Source: Pachyseris speciosa (taxonomy: Eukaryota > Cnidaria > Anthozoa > Scleractinia > Pachyseridae). Taken from it: a stretch of 64,000 bases of DNA. The stretch spans positions 1,090,001 to 1,154,000 of the forward strand of contig JAEMWC010000097.1 of NCBI GenBank assembly GCA_016490735.1. Reading direction: 5' to 3'. Below the pieces are notes generated by a model. It made no database searches, was not told where the DNA came from, and saw only the letters and a program-made list of their open reading frames with translations. This document shows positions 20,664 through 32,982 of this stretch, piece after piece (position 1 is the first letter of the stretch; every line of letters begins with the position of its first letter). The position numbers and the translations under genes are program-made.

Positions 20664-23600
20664 TCAAACATTGCTCTCTTTCAAGTTGACCAGTCCCTCT
20701 GTGATTTCAGCCAAAGATTTGTCACCACTCATGACTGGGTCATCAGCAAGGGTCTTGGCCAGACATTTTGTGACAGCCTCCATTTGTTTCATCACAAGAT
20801 GCATGGTACGTTCAGTGGTGTCCAGTCTCTTCTGCAGTTCTGTGAGATGCTTCTTAGCTATTGGAAATAAATGGAAAAAACATACATTGGAATTACAAAC
20901 AATATCTGAAAACATCACAATACAGTATGGCTACCCTTAGTCCCTAAGTTTGCCACACCCTACTCTCTCCCAAAGAATTTTGAGAATTTACTTCAATTTA
21001 CAATTGAAAGACTTTCTGCAAAAGGAGAATATATCACTTTTTGGCCTTGAAATCCAAATCTCTCCAAATTGGCTCTGCTTTGGCATTCAGACTGGTTATG
21101 GTGTCAGAAATGAAGTTCTACACTTATTAATTTTGTGATTTAAAGGCCTGGATTCAGCAAATTGGTGTATGATTATATTATAGCCTGAGACTGAACCAAC
21201 TGAAGTGATGCATGAATGATTTCTTATGAAAGCCAAAACAAAAGAAATCAACCATGCATCAGATGCTTTTTGTTCCTGTTTCACGAGGTTTTGGAAAATG
21301 TCATAAGCTAATTAATTCATAGAATTACAGCCTTCAAACCACAAAATAAGTGCACAACTTCATTTCTGACACCATTACCAATCTGTAAATTGCCAAAGTA
21401 GAGTGAGTTTAGAGAGATTCTGGATTTTAAGGACAAAAAGCAATAATATACCCCTTTTGCGGAAAGCCCTTCAATTTCAATGGGTCAGTACTACAGTAGT
21501 TGCTAGGCAAAGTTTGAGGGTAGCGCAAGAAAACAATGGCAACTTTAATAATAATAATAATAATAATAATCTTTATTTATATAGCATTATTTCTACTAAG
21601 AAACCAATAACGCTTTACAATGATAATACGTATGAAATATAAATGATAATAATACATGAAAATAATAGATAATAGTAATACCTAAAATATGCAAAAGTCT
21701 ATAATATGAATAACTACTCAAGATAAATATTTACAAGAAAAATAATTCAATAATAATAAAAAGAGTTCAAATGCTTCTTAAAAAGAACGTTTAAAAGGAA
21801 ATGTTTTGATCTGCTTCTTAAGATAATCACGAAGGCCTGAACCATCATTCACTAACCAATGAACAATGACAGATTTGGAGACCCATTCCAGGCCAGTCTC
21901 ACTTAACATTGATTTTAGTGATTAACTTACTAATCTTCATTTTCCCTTTGGGCTTGTAAACTTAATTAAGATACAAATCAAACACTTGAGATTTTAAACT
22001 TGTGACACCTTCCCTACCTGGTTCAACTCCTGACGTCTTACTCTGAAGAGAACACAACTGACGCAGACGATGACCTACTCCCTCGCACACAGTTAGCAGA
22101 TCATCCAGTTGGGTTTGTGTGTTAATTGGCTTTTTAATCACATTGAGTGCCATTACATGAGGACAGTCTGGATAGTATTCTCTGTGACCATCCAATGGGT
22201 CATCCCCGGGTTTCCACATTTTAAGAGTTCCCTTACACTGGAAACATTTTACTATGTCATCTGTTCCAGTAAACACAAAACCTGCTCTTGCCAGTTCAAA
22301 CACATTAACTGAACTTGTCGACGGCCAATACATGTAGGTACGCACTCGGTTTCCCACTAAAGACATATCTTTCACATTGGCAGGCAGAATGCCATTGTCA
22401 AGTTTTTCAGTTTTGGTGACATTGTTTGTGGTATGCACTTGTTTGGCTGAAAGGTGAATGATGAACTTTTTTTAAGTCAATTTGCAGGCAACAGTAAAGA
22501 TCTTATTGCAACAAAAAAAAAAGAATAAAATCTGCTACCATGCAAGGCAACATAGGAAAACGTTTTAAGAAGTGAAGCTGAGTTTAATAAATAAGTTAGT
22601 GATGTAGCAGATATTTGACATATGGAGTTAATGTTTGTGAATAAAAACCTTTAAAAATCATCCTGATGCTTGAAACACTAACTTTCAAAGCAAAGAAATA
22701 TGCTGACCAACTGCAGTGTAGCAAGAGGTTATAGTGAAGTGATTGCAATGTTGATGCCTAGAAACTAAGCCATACATTCCCCCTGTTACACAAGAATATT
22801 GCCATATTATTAACTGACTGTCATTACGATTAGTGACTGGAACATGGTCTCTATGAACCTCTGTGTAATTAATGTGGATTAAGAATGTTTCAATCAAAAA
22901 AGACCATCGGATATTCTTAACAGTTATAATTCCTTTTTAGGAAAGCATTCAGTGCATACCACAAACAGTTTTTCAAGTTCAAATTTGCCAAATCTTATAA
23001 GCAAATGACTTGAGTTTTCCAGAAACTGATTTAATTTATAATCAGGAAACTTGCACAGATCTCTATGTGTCTCTTTTGTAAGATAATAAGAATTATTATC
23101 GGATTACTAATGATACAGTGTAGCTTGAAAAACAATTTTCAAGAAAGCTACACCATTTTTATACCAACAAAGTGGACTTTATGAAAAAAACTTGGGCGTC
23201 ACAAACACCCAGACATCTTGGTGTAACTTGACACGACATTCAACCCAACTGGATTAAACCTGCCAACTGCATCAGCTGGCCGGGGTTATTGATAATCATA
23301 AGCAGGGGGAATGCAGGCTGTGCAAAGAACATTGAATCTTACAAGAAGACCATCTTAGAGACAACTTGACTGTTATAAAAATTATATGACAAGACCGATT
23401 TTACATTGAAAGTTAAATATGAATTGTTGTATAATTGAATGTGGATGAAACAATTCATACAATCCATGAATGAGCTAGAGACTGCTGCCACCAGTCATGT
23501 ACATGTATTCAACTCATTACTAACAAGTAGCTGAACATGTGACACTGAAAAAAGTACATAATCGTGACGTTCAGTCTGATAGGTTTCTGGGATCTTTCAT

Positions 23601-26600
23601 TCTTTCATTTTTCACTTCCAGGTCTTCATCAACTATGGGCATGCCATAGTACATGTAACTATGAACTCACAAAATGTTTGTCCATACACCTTCACCCCCA
23701 GAAGGTTTTTCATTCTGACCACCCAACAGGCCAATCACCAACTAAAAGACATTCCTTGGAGTTAAAGTAACAATAATTTCTGGAACCAGGTATATTCTTA
23801 ACAACATGGAAAGTCCTTATCCATCCCTAATTTTAAGATATTTTTCATGCATCATGCATTCATGTCCCCTAAATTATACATTATGCCTGAATTGCATGCA
23901 GAATATTTCTCACCTTCCTCCTCTGTCATAAAGGTCTGGTCTTTTTTCTTTTGTTCTTCTGCTAGCTTCTTCAATCTACGACGCCTCTGTTACAAAAGAT
24001 ATAGCCTACAGAATTTAACACCACTAGTGATGAACAATGTTCATGACAAGTATTGCTGGGATTTTAACATTTTATGTTCAGAATTAATGGCACATTTCAT
24101 GTGTAACTGCAAAATTATTTTCTTCCACTAACACTCACACCAGTGTTTACAATGTATTAAAAAATACATTAATAATTCATGAAGGAAATACAAAAGAAAT
24201 TAACCCCTTGGCGCCCAGCCATTTTTGTGTTTAAAGAGTGATTTTCCACCTATAAATGATCCATAGCATTTTGTGAATCTTTATTTGAAACTACCATGGA
24301 AAAGTGGTGCTGTCCTAAGGCACTAGAGACTCAAGATTAAGGTTTCTGAAAACGTCATCCTGACATAGCTATTTTTCATCCGTGGAGCTACAAGAATGGC
24401 CCAAGTTCGGTTTGCTTGCGATTTTTGCTACACTGTAAGTTTACAACCATTTTTCATCTTTAGCAGCTGCCTGATGAGCATCATTAAGTGTGACGGTTGC
24501 TAAGAGTCCACTTTCTCAAAGAATCGAGCAAGGTGATGTACTTTGTTGTCAAATTTGGCTTGTTACTCGATGAACTGGGAATTTGGCAGGTCAGGCACTT
24601 AGTATCTTTGGGACTTGACTATGGATGAATTTCTCGACCTACCGCCACATATTTTGGAATTTGTGAGCACTGAAGATGGCCACAAGCACAAATTTTTGGC
24701 GGTAGGTCGGAGTGGCTGTAGACTTTCTTTATATGTGAAAGAATTGGGGTAAGGAATGGGCACTGTCAAAAATTCTTGTTATTTCCCAGCATGCAATGTG
24801 GTCAAGATGTTGAAAATGGCAGGAAGCCTGAATGCACTGAGACAAAAGGGTGTATCTATGCATGATATGAACAAAAAAAGTCATTTCTAAGCTAGAACAA
24901 GGACTGAATTTTGTTATGATGGCTGAAGTTTGGTTTTTCGATGACGATTTCTTTAAAAAACATAAAGGCAAAAAGGGGCATTTTCGTCGCTTCTCTTTGA
25001 CATTAAAAACGGTTAGTTTCGAGTTTCTTTCTTGTCCAAACTCAAAAGGCCATATTTTGTAAAAATCACTATGTTTCTTGCATTTATTGGTTATCCAAAT
25101 TTAAAGGACATTCCATTTCGTGCTCACAACTGACAGTTAAGGCAATATTCATGCGTTTGAGAAAGTTGCAATGTTTTGAAGCATGGGAGTCTTGTGCGGC
25201 CGGTTTTGGACAGCACGGGCGCCAATGGGTTAATGTTTTAATACACCCAATGCAAAAATGGCTCCCTCCCTGATAAATACATGGCTAAATTTTACATCTA
25301 ATTTTCTAGGCTAAAATAACCCCAAATCTAAATTTCAGTGTAAGAATGGATAGATGTACAGTTAAGTTTTTTAAGCCGTTCAATAAATTCACAATTCGTG
25401 TTTTATCAAGTCCCAAAAAACTCGGCTGCGCCTTGTGTTTTAAACTTGATAAAACACTCCTGCTCATTTATTAAACATAACATAAAATATACACATGTAT
25501 TATTACACCAGTTGACAATTATACATTTAATGGACCTCACAACTTTAACTGGTAAAGCCAGGTAACAATAAAAAGAACCCTATCTTTGTACTGTGTTTTG
25601 TTCCAGGAAATACATGTATCTCCATCTCCAGGTCATTACAAATGCCAAGAGCCAAAGTTCACAAAGAAAAGTATGAAAAAAGAAGAAGGGTAGAAGGGTG
25701 GAGGGTTCGAATCCAAAAACCCTTCCATGGGAGGGGAGGGAATATCTTCCAGAAACAATACATGTACATTTGTCAGGCTCTAGAAGAAATTTCTCCCTTC
25801 TCTATGGAAGGCCAACCAATATTCTTAGAGGCTGCAAGCAATGACTAATTTATGCACCATAAATATGATAATTGATACATTCTGAAACATGTCCAAAGAA
25901 TTATCCACAAAGACTTTCATTTCAGTGTCCCTGGATTTAACTATGGGGCAAATTTGGGACGCACTAATGCTTAACGTGCACATTTTTAAATGTTCGATAA
26001 CATTTTGAAATCCCTCAGGGTCTACCAAACCAGCAAACATACAAATTTTGATGTTGTGTACATACAATTTATCTATTTAAGTATTCTAGAGTGATTGCAG
26101 CATAACAGATTCGTAACTGTTGGGTTTGCTAATTATGTGCTAGGCTGGATACCCATTATGACACAAAACCCAGCTTGGTTAATATTAAAAGTTAGCAAGT
26201 GAACTTTGTACTCAACAGATCTCCAATTATTCCAAAATCATGCTTGAATTCAGGTACCTGTTAATACTGTAAACAGACAAACACACTTGCAACCAAGGTG
26301 TGGCTTCTAAAGCTAGTTGATACTTAATTATTTAAATAGCATCTACATTTGTAATACTGGCAAAATATGGCATTTCTCAAGTATACAGAAAGACATTTTG
26401 AGTTGAATTGCCATATTTGTTTGTGACAAGTGAATACTAAAATCTCAGCTTAATTAGTAAATATGCACTTTTTAAAAATGATAAAATCCTTTAAAAGTGC
26501 ATTTTTTAACATCATTCCACCCCATTGCTGTCACATGTCTGGCAGCAAAAGCCACCAGCGAGTTTTCCTTGTTACCAAACATTGAGAAACAAAACAACCT

Positions 26601-27247
26601 TCCCGGGTATGGTACAATATAAAAATTGGCGAGAAAGGGAAACTTTCCTCTAAAAGTTTGCATGCGTTGAGGTCTCAACTGACCGCAAAAGGAAATTATT
26701 TCAACCTTTTTTTTTTAACAATCTTTAACAACAGTTGACAGGTGTCGAGTCTGCGAATTAACTGTCAAGAAGATTTATTAGCAGCAATTTAAGATTCAAA
26801 GAGGAGTTTATGTTTTCTGGAATGGTGTCTTGCCTCAAGCAATTACGAACAATTTCAAATAAGCTCTTTGATAGTTTTAGGTAAAGGAAAGATGAATGAA
26901 CATGAAAGAAGATGAAAGAAGATAGAAGATGTACTCTATGACAGGCCTGGTCAGTTGACATAATGAACGCCAAAACCAGAAGCCCGAGGCTAAGGAAAAT
27001 CCGTCTGATTAATACTCACCCTGAATAACTGCACCGCAAGGAAGAGACCGAATCCTGGCAGAACATACTTCCAAGGTACATGATAGCCAAAAATATGGAA
27101 ATCTTTGATGACTCTTACAATTTTCGCAGCAACGTCCGCGTGGGGCTTAATGTGTTTTCCGTAAGCCGCTTTTATCTTGGGATAAAATACAGCTAAAACG
27201 ACAGCTAGTACAGCTACGATTAGTAGCTTTGTTTTTAACTTAGCCAT
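20664..27247 (-). CDS. Membrane-anchored BIR-domain (IAP-type) protein, 4 exons
   Basis: The CDS is complement(join(20664..20857,22018..22446,23914..23986,27020..27247)), 307 residues, with GT/AG junctions and phases 0, 1, 1. Exon 1 encodes a basic N-terminus, a hydrophobic segment at about 8-22 and a second at about 60-75. Exon 2 encodes a strongly basic, charged helix (RRRRLKKLAEEQKKKDQ). Exon 3 carries one BIR domain: R136, W141, GFVFTG at 156-161, zinc ligands C168, C171, H188, C195 with the exact CX2CX16HX6C spacing, and GDDP at 181-184. Exon 4 is a helical, coiled-coil-like tail. No RING or CARD is present. BIR domains bind IAP-binding motifs of caspases or antagonists, or histone/chromosomal partners in survivin. 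Two membrane passes would place the BIR in the cytosol on an ER or mitochondrial outer membrane (inference). I know of no family with this layout. Confidence 0.85.
21541..21960. repeat. (AAT)n plus interspersed-repeat tail in BIR intron 3
   Basis: A run of about eight AAT units is followed by CTTTATTTATATAGC and CGCTTTACAATGATAA, then AT-rich sequence. This looks like the 3' end of a retroposon in inverse orientation. The rest of intron 3 (20858-22017) shows nothing coding. Confidence 0.5.
24200..25233. mobile_element. Non-autonomous piggyBac-like element with TTAA sites
   Basis: The element is bounded by TTAA at 24200-24203 and 25230-25233. Immediately inside are CCCCTTGGCGCC and GGCGCCAATGGG, imperfect inverted repeats of 12 bp. 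TTAA target duplication with CCC-starting ends is the piggyBac hallmark. No transposase frame exists in the roughly 1 kb interior, so it would depend on a transposase in trans. Near 24637-24712 is an internal palindrome (CGACCTACCGCCA against TGGCGGTAGGTCGG). It sits in intron 1 of the BIR gene. Confidence 0.7.
25399..25457. repeat. Hairpin GTGTTTTATCAAGT / ACTTGATAAAACAC
   Basis: Perfect 14-bp inverted repeat in BIR intron 1. The remainder of the intron (23987-27019) outside the piggyBac-like element has no supported exon. Confidence 0.7.
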
Positions 27248-28982
27248 TATGGGAAGACAACAAACTGGAAGTTCAAGAGAGGTCCTAAGAACACCTCATC
27301 AACTGCTGGAATGATGGACTCCAGTCATATCTGTTGTTATCTGTTGTTTACATTCTTGGGGCATGCGTGTTTCGAAGCCACAGGCGCGAATCTGTCGGCC
27401 TCGTTCTGGTGCATCCAATGCGCATCGAGAACTGAAACCACAGCTACCAAAACATTATGAAGTGCCCAAGCCTGTGCCAAGCTAACTGCCAAGCTATATT
27501 TTATCGCAACTTCAAAATTTATGCACTTCATGATTATTTTATAAAACAACGATGCGGAAGGCTGAATTTCGGACGAAATTTTGTGGCTCTTTTTTATCTG
27601 CCTTTCCAACCAGTGACGGTTGCCTTTTTTGGCATATCAAAACATTTAATTTGATTAAAACCACACTCACTCGGAAAAGTGGTATAATTTTCTTGTTGGC
27701 TTTATATCAAATTATGCAAACATTGAAATTGTCTGGTTTGCTGGTTTGGAAATTACACAACTTGATATTAATTTTAGCTGAGAAGAAAGTTGAATCTTAA
27801 ATTCTTTGCGTGCAATACGAAAGCAAAGGTATAAACAGAAAAAACCGTATTGTGTATAAACTCTTGACAAACAGCACGGTACTTTTAAAATTCATTTTTT
27901 CCAAAACATGTTTCGGATGAAACATCACCAGGGCCCGCACAGCAAGTTTGCAATCGGGTGGGGAGTGGAGGGGAGGTGGGCGCACTTTGAACGCGTTAGC
28001 GTGAGTAAACTAGTCTAGACTTGAAATGCCTGGGAATTCGTTTAAAACTAACATGGTGTGGTGAAACTTATATACTTTCAGCAACAAAAAGGCGTTATTT
28101 TAAAACATGAATAATCAGTTTTCGGCAAAACGTTAAATAGAAACAAAAACTTTTCCAACTGAGACTGATGAAGAATGAGCGATTCCGTCGGAATATATCG
28201 ATTTTCGATTTAAATTTTATCGTTCTAGTCATAGTATAATAAAGACAAGTAATAATTAATGTTTAACTGAAAGCATGAAAAGGAAAGGGTATGTGAGAAG
28301 GGAAAAATATGGACCAACAAAAATGTGAATAGTGAACATAAACACGCTAGTATGACAAAGTGTTGTGTATGTAGTGATCATGATATTAAATACAACGACG
28401 TTTCAAGAATAAAGGGATGAAATTGTTCCATTTTGGGTAGTTGCTAGGTTTCAAAACAAGTGTTGAGTTGATAAGACAGTGTTAAGTAAAACTGCTAGCA
28501 GTTGCTTCTAAGGGTTGGCTACTTTAATACACAGCAGTTTCAGTGCGGTTTCTATTGCGAACGTTCCGACAAGGAAGCTTTCAGTTTTCTAGTCAGAAAG
28601 TGGCCCCTAAAGGAATCTAAGCCTGTGTATGCAAGGTATTACATATGGTTTAAATGTCTGAGGGGCAAGGGCCAAATTGAGATTTGAGACTCGATGTGCT
28701 CCTTGCCTACTCGTGATTATTTTTCACCCCGATCCGATTTCATGCTTGACCTTCGACTGTTTACCATTTTTGTTGAGACGTTGATTGAATTTATGCAAAT
28801 TCTACCACTTCTCTTCTTGAAACAGGTACGCACGAGAGCGGTAGCCCCTAAATCAGAGGTCGAGCCAAAACATTTCATTATCTCATGAAGTCTGATATGT
28901 TCGTTGTAAAATGTGTACTTTTATCTCTTCTTCTACCGTTCACACGTCAGCTGATTGAGATGAATCCCCCAGGTAACCGCCG
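27248..28982. other. BIR gene upstream region with retroelement debris
   Basis: The first few tens of bases are the BIR gene promoter and 5'UTR. From about 27.8 to 28.25 kb there are hairpins of the TGATGA-stem-GAAAC type (27.9 kb minus strand; 28164-28200 plus strand) that usually mark retroelement remnants. Frames at 28502-28888 have no recognisable domain. Confidence 0.45.
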
Positions 28983-29426
28983 ACCGGTTAGCTCAGTGGT
29001 AGAGCACCGGACTACCGTGCGGGAGGTCGTGGGTTCGAACCCCGGCCGGACCAACACTCAGGGTCTTTAAATAATTGAGGAGAAAGTGCTGCCTTTGTAA
29101 TGACATCTACAAACGGTTAGACTTTCTAGTCTTCTCGGATAAGGACGATAAACCGTAGGCCCCGTCTCACAACTCTTCATAATTCTCTGATTCTGTGGGA
29201 CGTAAAAGAACCACTAGGGACGCAACAAAACTCTGGCAGTGACCACCCCTAGTGTCTGTCTTAATCTGATATTTACATTACGGGGCACTCATAACTCATC
29301 TTCATTAATTGTAAACTGCGTTATAAGCAGTCTGGCAAAGTCCCCCGGCCAGTGTTGTAATGCGCATTTGAATATTGCATAGAAAATGCGCAATATAAAT
29401 GTGATATATTATATTATTATTATTAG
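28983..29426 (+). mobile_element. tRNA-derived SINE
   Basis: The head is tRNA-like: A box TAGCTCAGTGGTAGAGC, B box GGGTTCGAACCCC, and a loop CTACCGT whose anticodon would be ACC. Acceptor and anticodon stems are mismatched, so it is not a working tRNA. A roughly 300-bp unrelated body follows and ends in (ATT)n at 29404-29426. The pol III boxes would drive its own transcription. Confidence 0.85.
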
Positions 29427-29883
29427 TGAAACGTGTTCATTCTGTCTGCGGTATCGTGTGTTAACATGGAGTGTGTTATTTTATGACTTTCCATGTATTA
29501 TTCCTACTATCTGAACTGGTATGTTGCTCTAAGCGCATTTTTTCAGATCACCTAGCGAATGACTCTTTAACGCAGTTTAAGAGGCTTCCGTGATTGGCAG
29601 TCATGAGCTGTTAATTCAGCGAGCCTTCAAGAATAACTACGCATTTCATTTTGATCATGATCGGTGCTAATTTTCCCACCACTGTCCTATCTGAGTTGTT
29701 CTTCACCAATGATTATAATTACTCGCTATCTGCAAATTATCTTACATCATAACAGACGAATGCAGAGTGACGTAGATAAATGATGAACAAAAGTTCAAAA
29801 GTAAGTAGTGCGTGGCACTAATATGGGTGAAAGTGTTAAAAACAAAAGGTAGCAAAGTGCCAAAAAGTAGTTTGAAAGACAAA

Positions 29884-29920
29884 CCATACGTTTCGGGCTT
29901 AGCCCTTCATCAGTGGTATG
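29884..29920 (-). other. Hammerhead-like hairpin
   Basis: On the minus strand CATACCA-CTGATGA, a GGGC/GCCC stem, then GAAAC-GTATGG. CTGATGA and GAAA are the conserved hammerhead core blocks. The flanks pair with each other, which is not the canonical three-way junction, so activity is doubtful. Confidence 0.35.
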
Positions 29921-30725
29921 TAAACGATCTGAAATTGCGCACTGAACAACCAGAGAATGCAGAGAATGCAGAGTGACTATCGCCGATGGCCTTCTACTAT
30001 TTATTGAAACCTGCCTGTTCAGTTTAAAGGTATTCCGAGTAAGCTCCTTTGAATTTCCTCTGAATGAGCATTTCTTTGTCGGACATATATTTAACATAAA
30101 CTAGAACAAATCCGGCAGTAAAAGGGAAATAAGACTCTTAGAGAGTCTCGTCATTCTTCATTCATTTGCGTTACAAATATAATCTAAGCTACAATCCCGG
30201 AAACAATTCATTTAATTATCCTGCTCCCTCATTCAATCTTGTCCATATTTTATTAAGCTGTTTGTGGTTGTAACACGTTCATCTTCCTTTCTATTAGTGC
30301 ACTGCTGACTTGTATAGTTTGGAGCTTATAGTCGGTAAATTAGTGAAGGAGCCATTTGCTAGTACATCAACGACTCTTTCCATTTGTTGCCTGTATTAAC
30401 ACATTTATTCTCTATCTTTTAAAGTTATCAGCAGGTAATAGATTTTGGAGCCATTTGCTGAAAAACGTTTTATTTAATTTTATACAGAGAACTGACCAAA
30501 CTTTAAAAAAAAACTATATGCATTACCATGTTTCATTAGTGAATTTTAAATTTTTTTTTTCTATATTTGTATATCATATTTTTAAGTGTTAATTTTTTTA
30601 TAACATCAACAATAATATTTGTAGTCACCCAACCTTAGTGAAACTTTAAATTCGTAGCCTAATAATTTTTTTCCAATATTTTAATGTTTTGTAATTATTC
30701 GATGATTTGTAAATAAAAGTAACGA

Positions 30726-30956
30726 CTGCAGGATAGAAAAACTGAACATTTCAAAGCGCTCTCCAAACAGGAACACGCATCAGCTATTGCTGATCATATT
30801 ATGACTACTGGACATAATATAAATTGGGATCATTTTAAAATACTCGCGTCAGGAAAAACGGATTACCATTCCAAGATAAACGAAACCTTGTTTATACAAG
30901 AATTGAACCCGACTTTAAATGCTAATCTTACCAGTAACAAGCTGTCACTTTATTAG
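30726..30956 (+). pseudogene. Penelope-like element fragment, C-terminal GIY-YIG region
   Basis: A 77-codon open stretch ends at TAG and contains EHASAIADH, TTGHNINWDHFKILA, ETLFIQELNP and a final LSLY. These are recognisable C-terminal landmarks of the endonuclease end of cnidarian Penelope-like reverse-transcriptase proteins. The reverse transcriptase itself is absent and a stop (TAA at 30720) closes the frame upstream, so this is a 5'-truncated dead copy. Its 3' flank resembles 31240-31300. Confidence 0.7.
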
Positions 30957-31131
30957 TATGTCACTACTATTTTTAGTCTTACCCAGATAACTCGCAATTT
31001 CGTTTTAAATATAGATAGTTTTTCATGTCATAACGGTCACTCTCGAAAATGTATGTTGCTACATACGAAACGTCAAGTCAGATTTTATAAAATGCATTGC
31101 TTCACCATGTTTATAACCGCTTTATGTGTTG

Positions 31132-31134
<3 letters not shown>

Positions 31135-31167
<33 letters not shown>

Positions 31168-31312
31168 GTTATATGTGAAAGCTTTTTAGATAAGCATTTA
31201 TAACAACAGAATTAATACAGTTTTCTCATAGTTTGTACTTAATAATTTTTGCAATATTTTATTGTTTTGTAAATATTCGATGGATTGTAAATAAAATTTT
31301 TCTTATTTAAAA

Positions 31313-31353
<41 letters not shown>

Positions 31354-31358
31354 TATTA
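31135..31358. repeat. Two (TTA)n tracts around a repeated retroelement tail
   Basis: TTA runs at about 31135-31168 and 31304-31358 bracket a segment with CAATATTTTATTGTTTTGTA and ATTCGATGGATTGTAAATAA. That segment is also present, diverged, at 30640-30720, so the same tail flanks the Penelope-like fragment on both sides. Confidence 0.6.
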
Positions 31359-31607
31359 AAAGAGGAAGGGGGTAGCACGATTCCACTGCACGGCAAACTC
31401 AAAATTGTCTCCAAATTGAGTATCCAGATGTCAAACTGTTTAGTAGTGGTTATTAGTGAAGCAGTCTGTGCTTCGAGTTAGTCGAAACTGCATAACGATC
31501 TCATTTCGTGGCTGTTTTCCCCTAATGGTTCAATTCCTTCATAAACCTTTCTCTGCGTCAAGGTTCTCTCTCACTGAGCTCACGCTTCTGACGTTCCCCC
31601 AATAGAA

Positions 31608-31746
31608 GGTCTCTGTACACACTCACGGTGTGGTGTGACAGGTCTCTGTACACACTCACGGTGTGGTGTGACAGTTCTCTGTACACACTCACGGTGTGGT
31701 GTGACAGTTCTCTGTACACACTCACGGTGTGGTGTGACAGTTCTCT
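31608..31746. repeat. 33-bp tandem repeat, four copies plus a partial
   Basis: The unit runs GTTCTCTGTACACACTCACG then GTGTGGTGTGACA, starting at 31608, 31641, 31674 and 31707, almost identical. Each unit is itself partly palindromic (CACACTCAC against GTGTGGTGTG). It ends about 180 bp before the first FN3 exon. Confidence 0.95.
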
Positions 31747-31926
31747 TCATTTAAAGTCCTTAATTAACTTTGCACTTCAATGGCGTTCGTTCGGTTAAAA
31801 CTCCGTCTCTCGTACTTAGTATTTTCATTTTTTTGTATTGCTTTGTTTTATGTTGTTTTATGTTGTTGTTGTTTTTCTCATTTGTTCGTTTATTGTCTTT
31901 TCGTTAATCTTTGCGTTATTCTACAG

Positions 31927-32244
31927 TTGTACCGGACCCACCAAGGAATCTCACCGTTGATTCCAAAGGATCAAGAGAGGTGAATATTTCCTGGGCAGCT
32001 GGGTTTAATGGAACCAGTGAAATTTCAAACTACACAGTGGAGATAAGTGAGGATAATCGGACCTTTGTTGATGCTCAGTGTCGGGGATTTTCAAATCATA
32101 CCTGTGTGGTACCAGGCTCTATCACAAGTGCTTCTCTTCGAAGTCTTCGTCCTTGGAAATTGTATTACATTCGAGTGTTCGCTACAAACAAATTCGGTCC
32201 TAGTACGGCAAGTTCTATGGTGAACATAACCACAGATGAAGAAG
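31927..32244 (+). CDS. FN3 receptor exon 1 of those visible
   Basis: One FN3 domain (PPRNLTVDS to FGPSTASS), with core Trp in VNISWAAG and Tyr/Leu in LRPWKLYYIRVFA. Acceptor TTCTACAG, donor GTATGT; phase 1 at both ends, so an upstream coding exon must have existed. Several N-X-S/T sites fit an extracellular domain. Confidence 0.85.
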
Positions 32245-32947
32245 GTATGTCAAGTAAAGACCCAATGGAGTCGGATGTATGTTTGGCATCCAGAGCAGTT
32301 TCATGCTATGAAAAATTTCCCGTGACTTCATTTAATTGTTCACTTACTTGAAATTACATGTAAGAAATTTGAATAAGGTGCCCAGTGGTCCCGGAGGTGT
32401 TTTGTCTTGAACGGAGTATCAATTTCATCGCTTTCTGTCTTAAATAGAGTATCGGTACAGCTGCTTCAGGCTAGGAAACCTGGTTCACCTTGCTTCTCAG
32501 GCAACCACGGTTCTGTGGAGTATACACGGCCCATTTCATTGGCAATGCATTGAAATACAGCAAGAAACTAGTGTATCATTATTTCAGTCTAGTCTTAAAC
32601 AGGGTGTGATTTTGGGTTAAATGTCTTGGATAGGGCTGAAAAATCTGAATTCTGTCTTAAACGGGATACGGGGAAATCAGAGAATTGTGTCTTAAACACT
32701 GTCAGGGTTTTCGCGCCTGGGCCTGGGTACCCCGTCCCCGGGCCAGTGGTCTCTCACTATTGTAAGATTGTTTGTCTGCTAGATAACAATGACAAAGGAA
32801 TGGTTCAAATCGTGCATAATTTATAACCTCTTGTTAGCAGACACCCCTCCTATGCAGAAGTGGACACTTGTTTTTAATAACCACCTTCAAGAGGAAAAAT
32901 TTCCCGAAAATCGAACGCAAACGACTAAAGCTCTTGACAGACAGACA

Positions 32948-32982
<35 letters not shown>

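Noticed and set aside
28983..29055. Functional glycine tRNA gene (anticodon ACC)
   Set aside because: Acceptor and anticodon stems are mismatched and a SINE body and ATT tail follow; it is a SINE head.
31780..31983. Signal-peptide-like frame (MAFVRLKLRLSYLVFSFF) directly before the first FN3 exon
   Set aside because: It is out of frame with the FN3 exon and consists mostly of the T-rich tract before the splice acceptor.
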